Origin: Snuella sedimenti
GTDB taxonomy: Bacteria > Bacteroidota > Bacteroidia > Flavobacteriales > Flavobacteriaceae
Length of the DNA: 64,000 nt
NCBI RefSeq assembly: GCF_016428595.1
Contig: NZ_JAELVQ010000019.1
Span: forward strand, 1-64,000
Reading direction: 5' to 3'
In this document: one piece after another, positions 7,636 to 16,574 of the stretch
Position numbering within the stretch: the stretch's first letter is position 1
Layout of the letters: every line of letters begins with the position of its first letter
Position numbers and translations under genes: made by a program
Notes under the pieces: generated by a model
What the model was told of the DNA's origin: nothing
The model's database searches: none
The model's input: only the letters and a program-made list of their open reading frames with translations

Positions 7636-9069
7636 ATGGCTAAAAAAGATACTACCCGTTTGGTCGATCTTCTTGTTTTTGGATTGACCGTTTTTCTGAT
7701 ATTTTGTTTGATTTTCGAATCTTTTGTTAGTCTGCCGAACCTTGTTTCTTGGTTAGGGCGCTGGCACCCTTTGGTATTGCATTTCCCTATTGTTATCGTG
7801 CTTGTTGTAGCCTTAGCGGCTTTAATTGGTAAACAAATAAAAAAGCAATGGCTTGTTGTAGCGGTTTTATCGGTTTTAGTTACGGCCATTACCGGTTTTT
7901 TTCTGGGAACAGAAACGTCTTCAAAAGGACAGTTGTTATTTTGGCACCAGTGGTTAGGCGCAAGTATGGCATTTTTGACTGTAGTTTGGTATTGGTTATA
8001 CACGCATGACATACAGAATGTTTACCTGTTAAAAGGAATTCAAGCAGGTCTTATTCTATTAGTTGGATTTACCGGACACTATGGTGGTATGGTTACGCAT
8101 GGTGAAGAATTTTTGGCTTTACCAAAGAGTAATAAGTTAAAGAAGATTCCCGATAATCCATTGATTTACGAACATGTAGTCGGACAAATATTGGAAAATA
8201 ATTGTGTGGCCTGTCATAATGAGAATAAGAAAAAGGGCGATTATTTAATGACAGGGATGGAGCAAATAATAGCGGGGGGAAAGACAGGTGTAGCTATGAT
8301 TTCCGGAAAACCAGAAGAAAGCGAGTTTATTAGACGTTTGCGGCTGCCTGTAGAAGATAAAGAGCATATGCCTCCAGAAGGGAAAAAGCCATTGTCTGAA
8401 AACGAAATGCAAATTTTAGAGCGATGGATAGCCTTGGGTATTTCTGATACATTGCGGTTAAACCATCTAGGGGCTAATGAAACGTTAGCAACTTTGGTAA
8501 GTAACATGATGGTTCCCGAAGATAAAGAGCGTTGGAATAAGTTGCCAAAGGTGGATAATGTGACGTTACAGAACTTAACATCAAATTATGTTAATGTAAA
8601 GCGTATTGAAAATAGTTCAGAGGCGCTTAGTGTGTCTGTGTTTTTACCGCCTGAATACAATTCGCAGTTGGTATTGAATTTGAAACCAATAGCAGAAAAT
8701 ATAGTAGAGTTGGATTTAAGTGGTCTGCCAGTTGGAGCAACCGAAATGGATTTTGTTGCCACATGTAAGAACCTTGAATTGTTAGAAATAGATAGGACAC
8801 CTGTAACCGACATTGAGGTTGAAAAGCTAAAAGCATTAACAAAACTTAGGGCGCTTAAAGTATATGGCTCTAAAATTACCGATGCTGGATTGCCAATAAT
8901 AACTGAATTAAAAAGCTTAAAGCGTTTGTATATTTGGGATACGAAAATTAGTGAAGTGGCCTTAAGAAAGGTAGCGGCAACTAAACCAGAATTGAAAATA
9001 GATACAGGTATTAATTCTGAGCTTCTGGAAGCCTTTATTAAACATGATACTTTAAAAAAGGAAAATTAA
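7636..9069 (+). CDS. DUF2231 membrane protein fused to cytochrome c and leucine-rich repeats
   Basis: The 477 residues fall into three parts. An N-terminal bundle of about five membrane helices resembles DUF2231 (WHPLVLHFPIVI, then HQWLGASMA and GHYGGMVTHG). A cytochrome c-like domain has heme motif CVACH at 190-194 and a possible distal Met in EHMPPEGKKPL. The C-terminal leucine-rich repeats are of the type LKALTKLRALKVYGSKITDA. The three-part build is known mainly from planctomycete-like loci. It starts 3 bp after the DUF1501 gene, so the three genes are surely cotranscribed, and it could be the membrane electron acceptor for the DUF1553 cytochrome (inference). Confidence 0.88.
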   Translation: MAKKDTTRLVDLLVFGLTVFLIFCLIFESFVSLPNLVSWLGRWHPLVLHFPIVIVLVVALAALIGKQIKKQWLVVAVLSVLVTAITGFFLGTETSSKGQLLFWHQWLGASMAFLTVVWYWLYTHDIQNVYLLKGIQAGLILLVGFTGHYGGMVTHGEEFLALPKSNKLKKIPDNPLIYEHVVGQILENNCVACHNENKKKGDYLMTGMEQIIAGGKTGVAMISGKPEESEFIRRLRLPVEDKEHMPPEGKKPLSENEMQILERWIALGISDTLRLNHLGANETLATLVSNMMVPEDKERWNKLPKVDNVTLQNLTSNYVNVKRIENSSEALSVSVFLPPEYNSQLVLNLKPIAENIVELDLSGLPVGATEMDFVATCKNLELLEIDRTPVTDIEVEKLKALTKLRALKVYGSKITDAGLPIITELKSLKRLYIWDTKISEVALRKVAATKPELKIDTGINSELLEAFIKHDTLKKEN

Positions 9070-9082
9070 ATCATAAAAAAAG

Positions 9083-9112
9083 AGACTGTCTTCATAAAAA
9101 GACAGTCTTTTA
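9083..9112. terminator. Bidirectional terminator between cytochrome operon and metK
   Basis: AGACTGTC at 9083-9090 pairs with GACAGTCT at 9101-9108. A T-rich tail follows on the plus side and an A-run precedes it, serving the minus-strand metK. Confidence 0.85.
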
Positions 9113-9135
9113 TAGCTTTTTATTAGTATGACAAT

Positions 9136-10389
9136 CTATAGACCAAAGGCCTCTTTTACTTTGTCAACATAATCTAATTTTTCCCAAGTAAATAATTCTA
9201 CATCTAGGGTCACAGATTCTCCGTTTGGCTGTGAAAATGTTTTGGTAACAATTTCATTTTCACGGCCCATGTGTCCATATGCAGCTGTTTCGCTATACAT
9301 AGGTGAGCGCAATTTTAGTCGTTCTTCGATAGCTGCTGGTCTCATGTCGAATAGTTGCGATACTTTTTTTGCAATTTCACCATCGGTCATATTAAAAGGA
9401 CAAGTGCCATACGTGTCTATAAAAATCCCCATAGGTTCTACTACACCAATAGCATAACTCACTTGTACCAAAACTTCGTCGGCCACACCAGCAGCAACTA
9501 AATTTTTGGCAATGTGCCTAGTAGCATAAGCGGCACTTCTATCAACTTTACTAGGGTCTTTTCCAGAAAATGCGCCACCACCATGGGCGCCTTTACCGCC
9601 ATATGTGTCAACTATAATTTTACGTCCAGTCAAACCAGTATCACCATGTGGTCCGCCAATTACAAACTTTCCGGTTGGGTTAATATGGTAAGTAATGTCA
9701 CTGTCGAATAATGCTTGCGTTTGTTCAGGTAGTTTGGCAATAACCCGAGGGATCACAATATTAATAACATCATCCTTTATTTTAGTAAGCATGCTTTCAT
9801 CGTCCCCAAACTCATCGTGTTGCGTAGAAACTACAATAGAATCTATACGTTGAGGTATGTTATCGTCGCTATACTCGATGGTAACCTGACTTTTAGAATC
9901 GGGTCTTAAATAGGTGATGTCCTTGTTCTCTTTACGTAAGGTTGCAAGTTCTTTAAGGATTCTATGTGACAAGTCCAATGCCAATGGCATATAGTTTTCA
10001 GTTTCGCGAGTGGCATAGCCAAACATCATGCCTTGGTCTCCGGCTCCTTGTTGTTCTTTGCTAGCTCTGTCTACCCCACGATTAATATCATCAGATTGTT
10101 CATGGATAGCAGAGAATACTCCACAAGAATTACCGTCAAACATATACTCGCCTTTTGTATACCCAATTTTGTTTATGGTGTCACGTGCAATTTTTTGTAC
10201 ATCTAAATAAGTATGTGATTTTACTTCACCAGCAAGTACTACTTGTCCAGTTGTAACAAGCGTTTCACAGGCAACTTTAGAATCTCTGTCAAACGCCAAA
10301 AAGTTGTCTATAAGTGCATCACTAATTTGATCTGCTACTTTATCAGGATGTCCTTCAGAAACACTTTCTGAAGTAAATAAATAAGCCAT
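9136..10389 (-). CDS. metK: S-adenosylmethionine synthase
   Basis: This 417-residue enzyme condenses methionine with ATP to S-adenosylmethionine in the cytosol. Hallmarks are [17 protein letters not shown] at the N-terminus, the ATP-binding [12 protein letters not shown] region, and [14 protein letters not shown] with [16 protein letters not shown] in the C-terminal half. The length is normal for the Bacteroidota form, slightly longer than E. coli MetK. It is a single-gene unit whose ~130-nt leader holds a SAM-II-like riboswitch, so product feedback on its expression is likely. Confidence 0.98.
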   Translation of the reverse strand: MAYLFTSESVSEGHPDKVADQISDALIDNFLAFDRDSKVACETLVTTGQVVLAGEVKSHTYLDVQKIARDTINKIGYTKGEYMFDGNSCGVFSAIHEQSDDINRGVDRASKEQQGAGDQGMMFGYATRETENYMPLALDLSHRILKELATLRKENKDITYLRPDSKSQVTIEYSDDNIPQRIDSIVVSTQHDEFGDDESMLTKIKDDVINIVIPRVIAKLPEQTQALFDSDITYHINPTGKFVIGGPHGDTGLTGRKIIVDTYGGKGAHGGGAFSGKDPSKVDRSAAYATRHIAKNLVAAGVADEVLVQVSYAIGVVEPMGIFIDTYGTCPFNMTDGEIAKKVSQLFDMRPAAIEERLKLRSPMYSETAAYGHMGRENEIVTKTFSQPNGESVTLDVELFTWEKLDYVDKVKEAFGL

Positions 10390-10409
10390 ATATCTATTAA
10401 TTTAATCTA

Positions 10410-10516
10410 AGATTTGACGATAACGTCTCAGGAAGTTTACACTGCCTTTAGCATTTTTATTTTATACCGATACAAGTCCAGTATAAAGAGGTTGCAATCA
10501 GTCAAATCTTTCCTCT
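10410..10516 (-). promoter_or_regulatory. SAM-II-like riboswitch in the metK leader
   Basis: Read on the minus strand, AGAGG (10516-10512) pairs with CCTCT (10491-10487). The loop between them contains GATTTGAC and GATTGCAA, followed downstream by TGCTAAA (10453-10447). This is the order of the SAM-II pseudoknot (P1 loop with GAUUU..., UUGCAA, then GCUAAA). An extra hairpin TTATAC/GTATAA (10486-10462) sits between P1 and the TGCTAAA element. AAGATTTGAC in the loop is perfectly complementary over 10 nt to GTCAAATCTT (10418-10409), 20 nt before the start codon, which gives an obvious alternative fold. The class call rests on motif order and gene context, not on a covariance-model search. Confidence 0.8.
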
Positions 10517-10530
10517 ATTATTTGTGAGGG

Positions 10531-10538
10531 CAAAAGTA
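10531..10538 (-). promoter_or_regulatory. -7 promoter box of metK
   Basis: TACTTTTG on the minus strand fits TAnnTTTG. It would place the transcript start a few bases before the first riboswitch helix. No convincing -33 TTTG is visible at the usual distance. Confidence 0.5.
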
Positions 10539-10629
10539 AAAAAATAAAAGTAAAAGTGAATTGATTTTTATTTTTTTCGGAAATTAATTGTTTATTAAAA
10601 TTTATTTGTAAATATTTGTTCCCTCATAA

Positions 10630-10686
10630 ATGAAAAGACAATTTTTAAATATCATTTCTATTATCGTCATCGTGATTATTTCATGA
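10630..10686 (+). CDS. ilv operon leader peptide (Ile/Val-rich)
   Basis: A short frame encodes 18 residues, MKRQFLNIISIIVIVIIS, ending in TGA. Seven Ile and two Val codons are packed into residues 8-17, the amino acids made by the operon that follows. A strong terminator lies 40 bp downstream of its stop. This is the classical layout of translation-coupled attenuation as in enterobacterial ilv leaders. The start has no Shine-Dalgarno sequence, normal for the phylum. Too short for routine gene callers. Confidence 0.8.
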   Translation: MKRQFLNIISIIVIVIIS

Positions 10687-10693
10687 GGATAAA

Positions 10694-10753
10694 GGGATGG
10701 TATCTAAAACTAAAATATATTTAAAGGCCTTCCCATAAACGGAAGGCTTTTTT
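10694..10753 (+). terminator. Attenuator of the ilv operon
   Basis: GCCTTCC (10727-10733) pairs with GGAAGGC (10741-10747), followed by six T. GGGATGG at 10694-10700 can pair at six of seven positions with CCTTCCC (10728-10734), a ready-made antiterminator. The next gene, ilvD, starts 245 bp beyond. The position between leader peptide and operon argues for attenuation rather than termination of an upstream gene. Confidence 0.8.
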
Positions 10754-10997
10754 ATTGAATATTTTTTCATTTTTGAACATCATAAAAATATAGAGTTAAT
10801 TTATTGTTTTTCAAATAGTTATGTTGTTTGTTGTGTTGCTGGGTTTAACCTTAAAAAACAATAAATCGGGCAATTAAAAACCTAATAAATTAATTTCGAA
10901 GCTTATTTGTAGCATTAGGAAGTTTCTGTTAAAAAGCTTAAAACATTAAAGAATATTAAAACAAATAGGATAAAACATAAAATTATCTACAATAAAA

Positions 10998-12683
10998 ATG
11001 AAGGAACTTAATAAATATAGTAGAAGGTTAACTCAGGATGAATCCCAACCTGCCTCACAGGCTATGTTATATGCGGTTGGACTAACCGATGAAGATATGC
11101 AAAAACCCCAAGTGGGCATTGCAAGTACTGGCTACGACGGTAACCCTTGTAACATGCACTTGAATGGTTTGGCTGCAGAGGTGAAAATTGAGTGCAAGAT
11201 CGCTAATATGGTAGGTTTAGGATTTAATACCATTGGCGTTAGTGATGGTATTTCTATGGGGACTTCTGGTATGAACTATTCATTAGCGTCTAGAGACATT
11301 ATTGCAGATTCTATTGAAACGGTAATGAATGCCCAAAGTTACGACGCCTTAGTTTCGGTTGTTGGATGTGATAAAAACATGCCTGGGGCGGTAATTGCGA
11401 TGCTGCGATTAAACAGACCTTCTATTATGATGTACGGAGGTACCATTGCTTCTGGAAAATATAAAGGACGAAAGCTTAATATAGTTTCGGCTTTTGAAGC
11501 TTTAGGGCAAAAGGTAGCAGGTGAAATTGATGAAGATGAGTACCGAGAAATTATAAAGCGAGCTATTCCAGGAGCGGGAGCTTGTGGTGGAATGTATACG
11601 GCCAATACAATGGCCTCGGCTATCGAGTGTATGGGATTTGCTTTACCTTATAACTCTTCAATTCCAGCCGAAAACCCAAATAAACTATCGGAAGCGGAAA
11701 GAACGGCAATAGCTATAAAAAAGCTTTTGGAACTGGATTTAAAACCATTGGATATCATTTCCAAAAAATCTATCGAAAATGCAATTGCTTTAGTAAATGC
11801 TTTAGGAGGTTCTACCAATGCTGTATTACATTTTTTAGCGATCGCACATGCCGCCGACATTGAATTTACACTAGAAGATTTTCAACGTGTAAGTGATAGA
11901 ACGCCATTAATAGCAGACTTAAAGCCGTCTGGAAAATATTTAATGGAGGATGTTCATGGTATTGGAGGAACGCCAGCAGTAATGAAATATTTATTGGATA
12001 ATGGCTATTTACATGGCGATTGTTTAACGGTTACTGGTAATACATTGGCTGAGAACTTAAAGGATGTAAAGCCTCTTGAATTTGAAAACGATCAGGACGT
12101 TATTTACCCAACAGACAAAGCCTTAAAATCATCAGGGAATTTGCAAATCCTCTATGGAAACTTAGCATCTGAAGGTGCGGTTGCAAAAATATCTGGAAAA
12201 GAAGGCTTGGTGTTTGAAGGTAAAGCGGTGGTTTACGATGGTGAGCAAGCTGCGAATACAGGAATATCAAATGGCGAGGTAGAAAAGGGTGATGTAGTGG
12301 TTATACGTTATGTTGGGCCAAAGGGTGGCCCAGGTATGCCAGAAATGTTAAAGCCTACCTCTTTAATCATGGGAGCTGGATTAGGGAAATCGGTAGCACT
12401 TATTACAGATGGTCGTTTCTCTGGTGGAACACATGGTTTTGTTGTAGGTCACATTACCCCAGAAGCTCAAACAGGTGGTGCAATTGGAATAGTGAAAACA
12501 GGAGACAGAATTAGGATTAGTGCAGAGGATAACTCAATAAACGTCTTACTGTCAGATGAAGAATTAGCAGAAAGAAAAGCCCAATGGAAGGCGCCAGAAT
12601 TAAAACATAAAAAAGGAATATTATATAAATATGCAAAATCGGTAGCTTCAGCTTCAAAAGGTTGTGTTACTGATGCATTTTAA
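10998..12683 (+). CDS. ilvD: Dihydroxy-acid dehydratase
   Basis: This 561-residue enzyme dehydrates 2,3-dihydroxy-isovalerate and 2,3-dihydroxy-3-methylvalerate to the keto acids that precede valine and isoleucine. Family motifs are [25 protein letters not shown] and [15 protein letters not shown]. The cysteines in the [13 protein letters not shown] and GACGGMYT segments are the expected iron-sulfur cluster ligands. It is the first structural gene of the ilv operon. The 240 bp between the attenuator and the start are AT-rich with nothing recognisable. ilvB follows after 11 bp. Confidence 0.98.
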   Translation: MKELNKYSRRLTQDESQPASQAMLYAVGLTDEDMQKPQVGIASTGYDGNPCNMHLNGLAAEVKIECKIANMVGLGFNTIGVSDGISMGTSGMNYSLASRDIIADSIETVMNAQSYDALVSVVGCDKNMPGAVIAMLRLNRPSIMMYGGTIASGKYKGRKLNIVSAFEALGQKVAGEIDEDEYREIIKRAIPGAGACGGMYTANTMASAIECMGFALPYNSSIPAENPNKLSEAERTAIAIKKLLELDLKPLDIISKKSIENAIALVNALGGSTNAVLHFLAIAHAADIEFTLEDFQRVSDRTPLIADLKPSGKYLMEDVHGIGGTPAVMKYLLDNGYLHGDCLTVTGNTLAENLKDVKPLEFENDQDVIYPTDKALKSSGNLQILYGNLASEGAVAKISGKEGLVFEGKAVVYDGEQAANTGISNGEVEKGDVVVIRYVGPKGGPGMPEMLKPTSLIMGAGLGKSVALITDGRFSGGTHGFVVGHITPEAQTGGAIGIVKTGDRIRISAEDNSINVLLSDEELAERKAQWKAPELKHKKGILYKYAKSVASASKGCVTDAF

Positions 12684-12694
12684 CTCTTTTCAAG

Positions 12695-14431
12695 ATGAAA
12701 GAAACAGAGACATTAGAATCAAAACAAGCTTCAAAAGGCAGTACAGAACGTATTAGTGGAAGTGAGGCGGTTGTAAAATGTTTAATAGCCGAAGGTGTTG
12801 ATATACTTTACGGATATCCGGGTGGTGCTATTATGCCAGTCTATGATGCACTTTATAAATATCAAGACCAAATTCATCATGTTCTTACACGTCATGAACA
12901 GGGAGCTGCGCATGCTGCTCAAGGCTTTGCTAGAATTTCAGGCAGAGTAGGTGTTGCGATGGCAACTTCTGGTCCAGGAGCTACCAATTTGATTACCGGA
13001 ATTGCAGATGCCCAAATAGACTCTACACCGTTGGTGTGCATTACAGGACAGGTGTTTTCTCATTTATTGGGAAGTGATGCATTCCAGGAAACCGATATTG
13101 TAGGTATCTCTACGCCCGTTACTAAATGGAGCCATCAGATAACTAAAGCGTCTGAAATACCAGAAGTCATGGCCAAGGCATTTTATATAGCCAAAAGTGG
13201 GCGTCCGGGGCCTGTTTTAATCGATATTACTAAGGATGCTCAAGTTTCGGAGTTAGATTTTAAATATGAAAAATGTACTGGCGTAAGGAGTTATAATCCT
13301 GTTCCAAAATTAAATAATGATACCGTTCAAGCAGCAGCTGATATTATAAACGCAGCAAAAAAACCTATGATTGTTTGGGGACAAGGCGTTATTCTTGGTA
13401 AGGCCGAGGAAGAATTAAAGGCTGTTATCGAAAAAGCGGGTATTCCTGCAGCGTGGACTATTATGGGTGCTTCTGCTATACCAACATCACATCCGTTGAA
13501 TGTAGGTATGGTAGGTATGCATGGTAATTATGCGCCTAACGTGTTAACTAACCAATGCGATGTGCTTATAGCTATAGGAATGCGTTTTGACGACCGTGTT
13601 ACAGGTAAATTGGAAACCTATGCAAAACAAGCCAAGGTGATTCATTTTGAAATAGATCCAGCAGAGATTGATAAAAATGTAAAAACCGATGTTGCGGTTT
13701 TGGGAGATTCTAAAGAAAGTTTAGCGGCTTTATTACCGTTGTTAAATGAAAATACACATGAAGGATGGTTGGAAGAATTTAAAAAGCTGTATGCCATAGA
13801 GTTTGAAAAAGTTATCAAGGATGATATTCATCCAACCAAAGAAGGGTTGACTATGGGTGAAGTTCTAAAAGAAATAAACAAGCAAAGTGAAGGAAATGCA
13901 GCTATTGTTTCCGATGTAGGGCAACACCAAATGATTGCTTGTCGCTATTCGAAGTTCAATAAAACCAAAAGTAATATTACTTCTGGTGGTTTGGGAACTA
14001 TGGGTTTTGCACTTCCTGCAGCAATGGGAGCTAAAATGGCAGCACCAGAGCGTGAAGTAGTGGCTATTATTGGCGATGGAGGTTTTCAGATGAATATTCA
14101 GGAATTGGGTACCATTTTTCAAACACAAATACCAGTTAAAATTGTGGTGTTGAACAATGAGTTTTTAGGTATGGTTCGCCAATGGCAACAGTTGTTTTTT
14201 GATAAGCGTTATGCTTCGACAGAAATGACCAATCCAGATTTTATAACGATTGCCAAAGGCTATCACTTAAAAACCAAAAAGGTAACCAAAAGGGAAGAAT
14301 TGGCAGAGGCCGTTAAAGAAATGATAGCTTCAGATAGTGCTTATTTCTTAGAGGTTTGTGTAGAAAAAGAAGATAATGTGTTTCCTATGATTCCTGCTGG
14401 AGCATCGGTTTCAGATATTCGCTTAAGTTAA
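12695..14431 (+). CDS. ilvB: Acetolactate synthase large subunit
   Basis: This 578-residue thiamine-diphosphate enzyme joins two pyruvates, or pyruvate and 2-oxobutyrate, in the first common step of branched-chain synthesis. The N-terminal GYPGGAIMPVYDAL and catalytic Glu in THEQ-type RHEQGAAHAAQG are visible. The ThDP/Mg motif GDGGFQMNIQELGTI...LNNEFLGMVRQWQ lies near the C-terminus. It starts 11 bp after ilvD, and its regulatory partner ilvN follows after an unusually long 118-bp spacer. Confidence 0.97.
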   Translation: MKETETLESKQASKGSTERISGSEAVVKCLIAEGVDILYGYPGGAIMPVYDALYKYQDQIHHVLTRHEQGAAHAAQGFARISGRVGVAMATSGPGATNLITGIADAQIDSTPLVCITGQVFSHLLGSDAFQETDIVGISTPVTKWSHQITKASEIPEVMAKAFYIAKSGRPGPVLIDITKDAQVSELDFKYEKCTGVRSYNPVPKLNNDTVQAAADIINAAKKPMIVWGQGVILGKAEEELKAVIEKAGIPAAWTIMGASAIPTSHPLNVGMVGMHGNYAPNVLTNQCDVLIAIGMRFDDRVTGKLETYAKQAKVIHFEIDPAEIDKNVKTDVAVLGDSKESLAALLPLLNENTHEGWLEEFKKLYAIEFEKVIKDDIHPTKEGLTMGEVLKEINKQSEGNAAIVSDVGQHQMIACRYSKFNKTKSNITSGGLGTMGFALPAAMGAKMAAPEREVVAIIGDGGFQMNIQELGTIFQTQIPVKIVVLNNEFLGMVRQWQQLFFDKRYASTEMTNPDFITIAKGYHLKTKKVTKREELAEAVKEMIASDSAYFLEVCVEKEDNVFPMIPAGASVSDIRLS

Positions 14432-14510
14432 ACCAAGAAATAGATAAAAGAAAATAGAAATATTAACGAGAGATAATATTAAAGAGACATCAAGATTTGT
14501 GCTAAAGTAA

Positions 14511-14541
14511 TCTTTTCTCTTTCATCTTTTCTCTTTCATCT
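14511..14541 (+). repeat. 14-bp tandem repeat in the ilvB-ilvN spacer
   Basis: TCTTTTCTCTTTCA occurs at 14511-14524 and 14525-14538 with a partial third copy. It forms a pyrimidine-only tract ending 9 bp before the ilvN start. Neighbouring junctions in the operon are 6-11 bp, so this 118-bp gap is exceptional. Confidence 0.85.
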
Positions 14542-14549
14542 TTAACAAA

Positions 14550-15083
14550 ATGAACGAAGAAATAAAAACTTTTACGATTTCAATTTATACCGAAAACAAT
14601 ATTGGTTTGCTAAATCGTATTTCAGCTATTTTTCAGCGCAGACACATCAATATAGAAAGTTTAACAACATCACAATCTGAAATTGAAGGTGTAAATCGCT
14701 TTGTAATTGTTGTAAATATTACAGAGCATCAGGCTAAGAAAATTATAGGGCAAATAGAAAAGCAGGTAGAAGCTATTAAAGCCTATTATCATACAGATGA
14801 GGAGACTATTTTCACAGAGTCTTGTATGTTTAAGATCAAATCGAATTTGTTGTTTGAAGAGCCTCAAATTCAAAACATAATAAAAGAAAGTAATACTCGA
14901 ATTGTTACTGTAAATAAAGAGTTTTTCGTATTGGAAAAATCAGGAAGGCGTCATGAAATAGAGACTCTAAGAAAAGAATTAAATACGTTTGGTATTATGC
15001 AGTTTGTGCGTTCCGGACGTATTGCAGTAACTAAAGAAGAAATGAAAATAACAGAAATGCTTATGGCATTCAATAATCAATAA
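14550..15083 (+). CDS. ilvN: Acetolactate synthase small (regulatory) subunit
   Basis: The protein has 177 residues, with an N-terminal ACT domain (FTISIYTENNIGLLNRISAIF, then RRHINIESLTTS). That domain normally binds valine and confers feedback inhibition on the large subunit. The C-terminal part matches the second regulatory domain of long IlvH-type subunits (LVKIKSN-like MFKIKSNLLF, then RSGRIAVTKE). It starts after a 118-bp spacer and precedes ilvC by 9 bp. Confidence 0.95.
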   Translation: MNEEIKTFTISIYTENNIGLLNRISAIFQRRHINIESLTTSQSEIEGVNRFVIVVNITEHQAKKIIGQIEKQVEAIKAYYHTDEETIFTESCMFKIKSNLLFEEPQIQNIIKESNTRIVTVNKEFFVLEKSGRRHEIETLRKELNTFGIMQFVRSGRIAVTKEEMKITEMLMAFNNQ

Positions 15084-15092
15084 CACAATAAA

Positions 15093-16568
15093 ATGGGAAA
15101 TTATTTTAACACATTATCGTTAAGAGATAAGTTAGATCAATTATCGAAATGTAGGTTTATGGAGTCTTCAGAATTTGAAGATGGTGTAAATGCTTTAAAA
15201 GGAAAAAAAATAGTCATTGTTGGGTGTGGTGCTCAAGGTCTTAACCAAGGTCTTAATATGCGTGATTCAGGATTAGATATTTCTTATGCCTTACGCGATG
15301 CTGCCATTGCAGAAAAACGCACTTCTTATGTGAATGCAACCGAAAATGGGTTTAATGTTGGAACATACCAAGAGCTAATTCCAACGGCCGATTTGGTGTT
15401 GAATTTAACTCCAGATAAACAACATACCAATGTAGTTAATGCAGTTATGCCTTTAATGAAACAAGGGGCAACTTTATCATATTCTCATGGTTTTAACATT
15501 GTAGAGGAAGGGATGCAAATCCGTAAGGATCTTACGGTTATTATGGTAGCTCCTAAATGTCCAGGATCTGAAGTAAGAGAAGAGTATAAGCGTGGTTTTG
15601 GAGTTCCAACACTTATTGCCGTGCACCCAGAGAATGACCCAGAAGGAAAAGGTTGGGCACAAGCAAAGGCTTATGCGGCAGCAACAGGAGGTGATAGAGC
15701 TGGGGTTTTAGCGTCATCTTTCGTTGCCGAGGTAAAATCAGATTTAATGGGAGAGCAAACTATTCTTTGTGGTTTGTTACAAACAGGATCTATTCTTTGT
15801 TTCGATAAAATGATTGAAAAAGGAATTGATGCTGGCTATGCTTCAAAATTAATTCAATATGGATGGGAAACCATTACCGAAGGTCTTAAGTATGGAGGTA
15901 TAACAAACATGATGGATCGTTTGTCTAATCCGGCTAAGATTAAAGCGTTTGAATTGTCTGAAGAATTAAAAGATATCATGCGTCCATTATTCCAAAAGCA
16001 TATGGACGATATTATGGAAGGTAACTTCTCTAGTGGTATGATGGCAGATTGGGCGAATAACGATGAAAAATTATTGACATGGAGAGCCGCAACAGCAGAA
16101 ACTGCTTTTGAAAAAACACCAGCTGGTGATGTAGAGATTACAGAGCAAGAGTATTATGACAATGGTGTGTTAATGGTTGCTATGGTAAGAGCTGGAGTTG
16201 AGTTAGCCTTTGAAGCTATGACCGAATCAGGAATTATCGATGCCTCTGCATATTACGAGTCTTTACACGAAACACCACTTATTGCAAATACCATTGCAAG
16301 AAGAAAGTTGTATGAGATGAATAGTGTAATCTCCGATACTGCGGAGTATGGATGTTATTTATTCGATCATGCTTGTAAGCCTCTATTGGGCGATTTTATG
16401 AAGAAAATTGATACAGATGTTATTGGCAAAGCTTATGCTAAAGATAACGGCGAAGGTGTCGATAATGCTAAATTAATTGAAGTAAATGCAGCTTTAAGAG
16501 CGCATCCCGTTGAGAAAGTAGGCGCTGTTTTAAGAGCATCTATGACAGCGATGAAACCAATAGTTTAA
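15093..16568 (+). CDS. ilvC: Ketol-acid reductoisomerase (class II, long form)
   Basis: This 491-residue enzyme isomerises and reduces acetolactate and acetohydroxybutyrate with NADPH. The Rossmann motif is [18 protein letters not shown], and the loop [22 protein letters not shown] resembles that of E. coli IlvC, including the Arg and Lys residues expected to hold the NADPH phosphate. Length and duplicated C-terminal knotted domain mark the class II form rather than the ~330-residue class I form. It lies 6 bp from ilvA. Confidence 0.97.
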   Translation: MGNYFNTLSLRDKLDQLSKCRFMESSEFEDGVNALKGKKIVIVGCGAQGLNQGLNMRDSGLDISYALRDAAIAEKRTSYVNATENGFNVGTYQELIPTADLVLNLTPDKQHTNVVNAVMPLMKQGATLSYSHGFNIVEEGMQIRKDLTVIMVAPKCPGSEVREEYKRGFGVPTLIAVHPENDPEGKGWAQAKAYAAATGGDRAGVLASSFVAEVKSDLMGEQTILCGLLQTGSILCFDKMIEKGIDAGYASKLIQYGWETITEGLKYGGITNMMDRLSNPAKIKAFELSEELKDIMRPLFQKHMDDIMEGNFSSGMMADWANNDEKLLTWRAATAETAFEKTPAGDVEITEQEYYDNGVLMVAMVRAGVELAFEAMTESGIIDASAYYESLHETPLIANTIARRKLYEMNSVISDTAEYGCYLFDHACKPLLGDFMKKIDTDVIGKAYAKDNGEGVDNAKLIEVNAALRAHPVEKVGAVLRASMTAMKPIV

Positions 16569-16574
16569 CTAGTT

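Noticed and set aside
7569-8012. 147-codon frame on the minus strand
   Set aside because: It lies wholly antisense to the DUF1501 and DUF2231 genes, whose products are clearly real.
14511-14541. CRISPR-like array
   Set aside because: There are only two and a half direct 14-bp units without spacers and no cas genes anywhere in the window.
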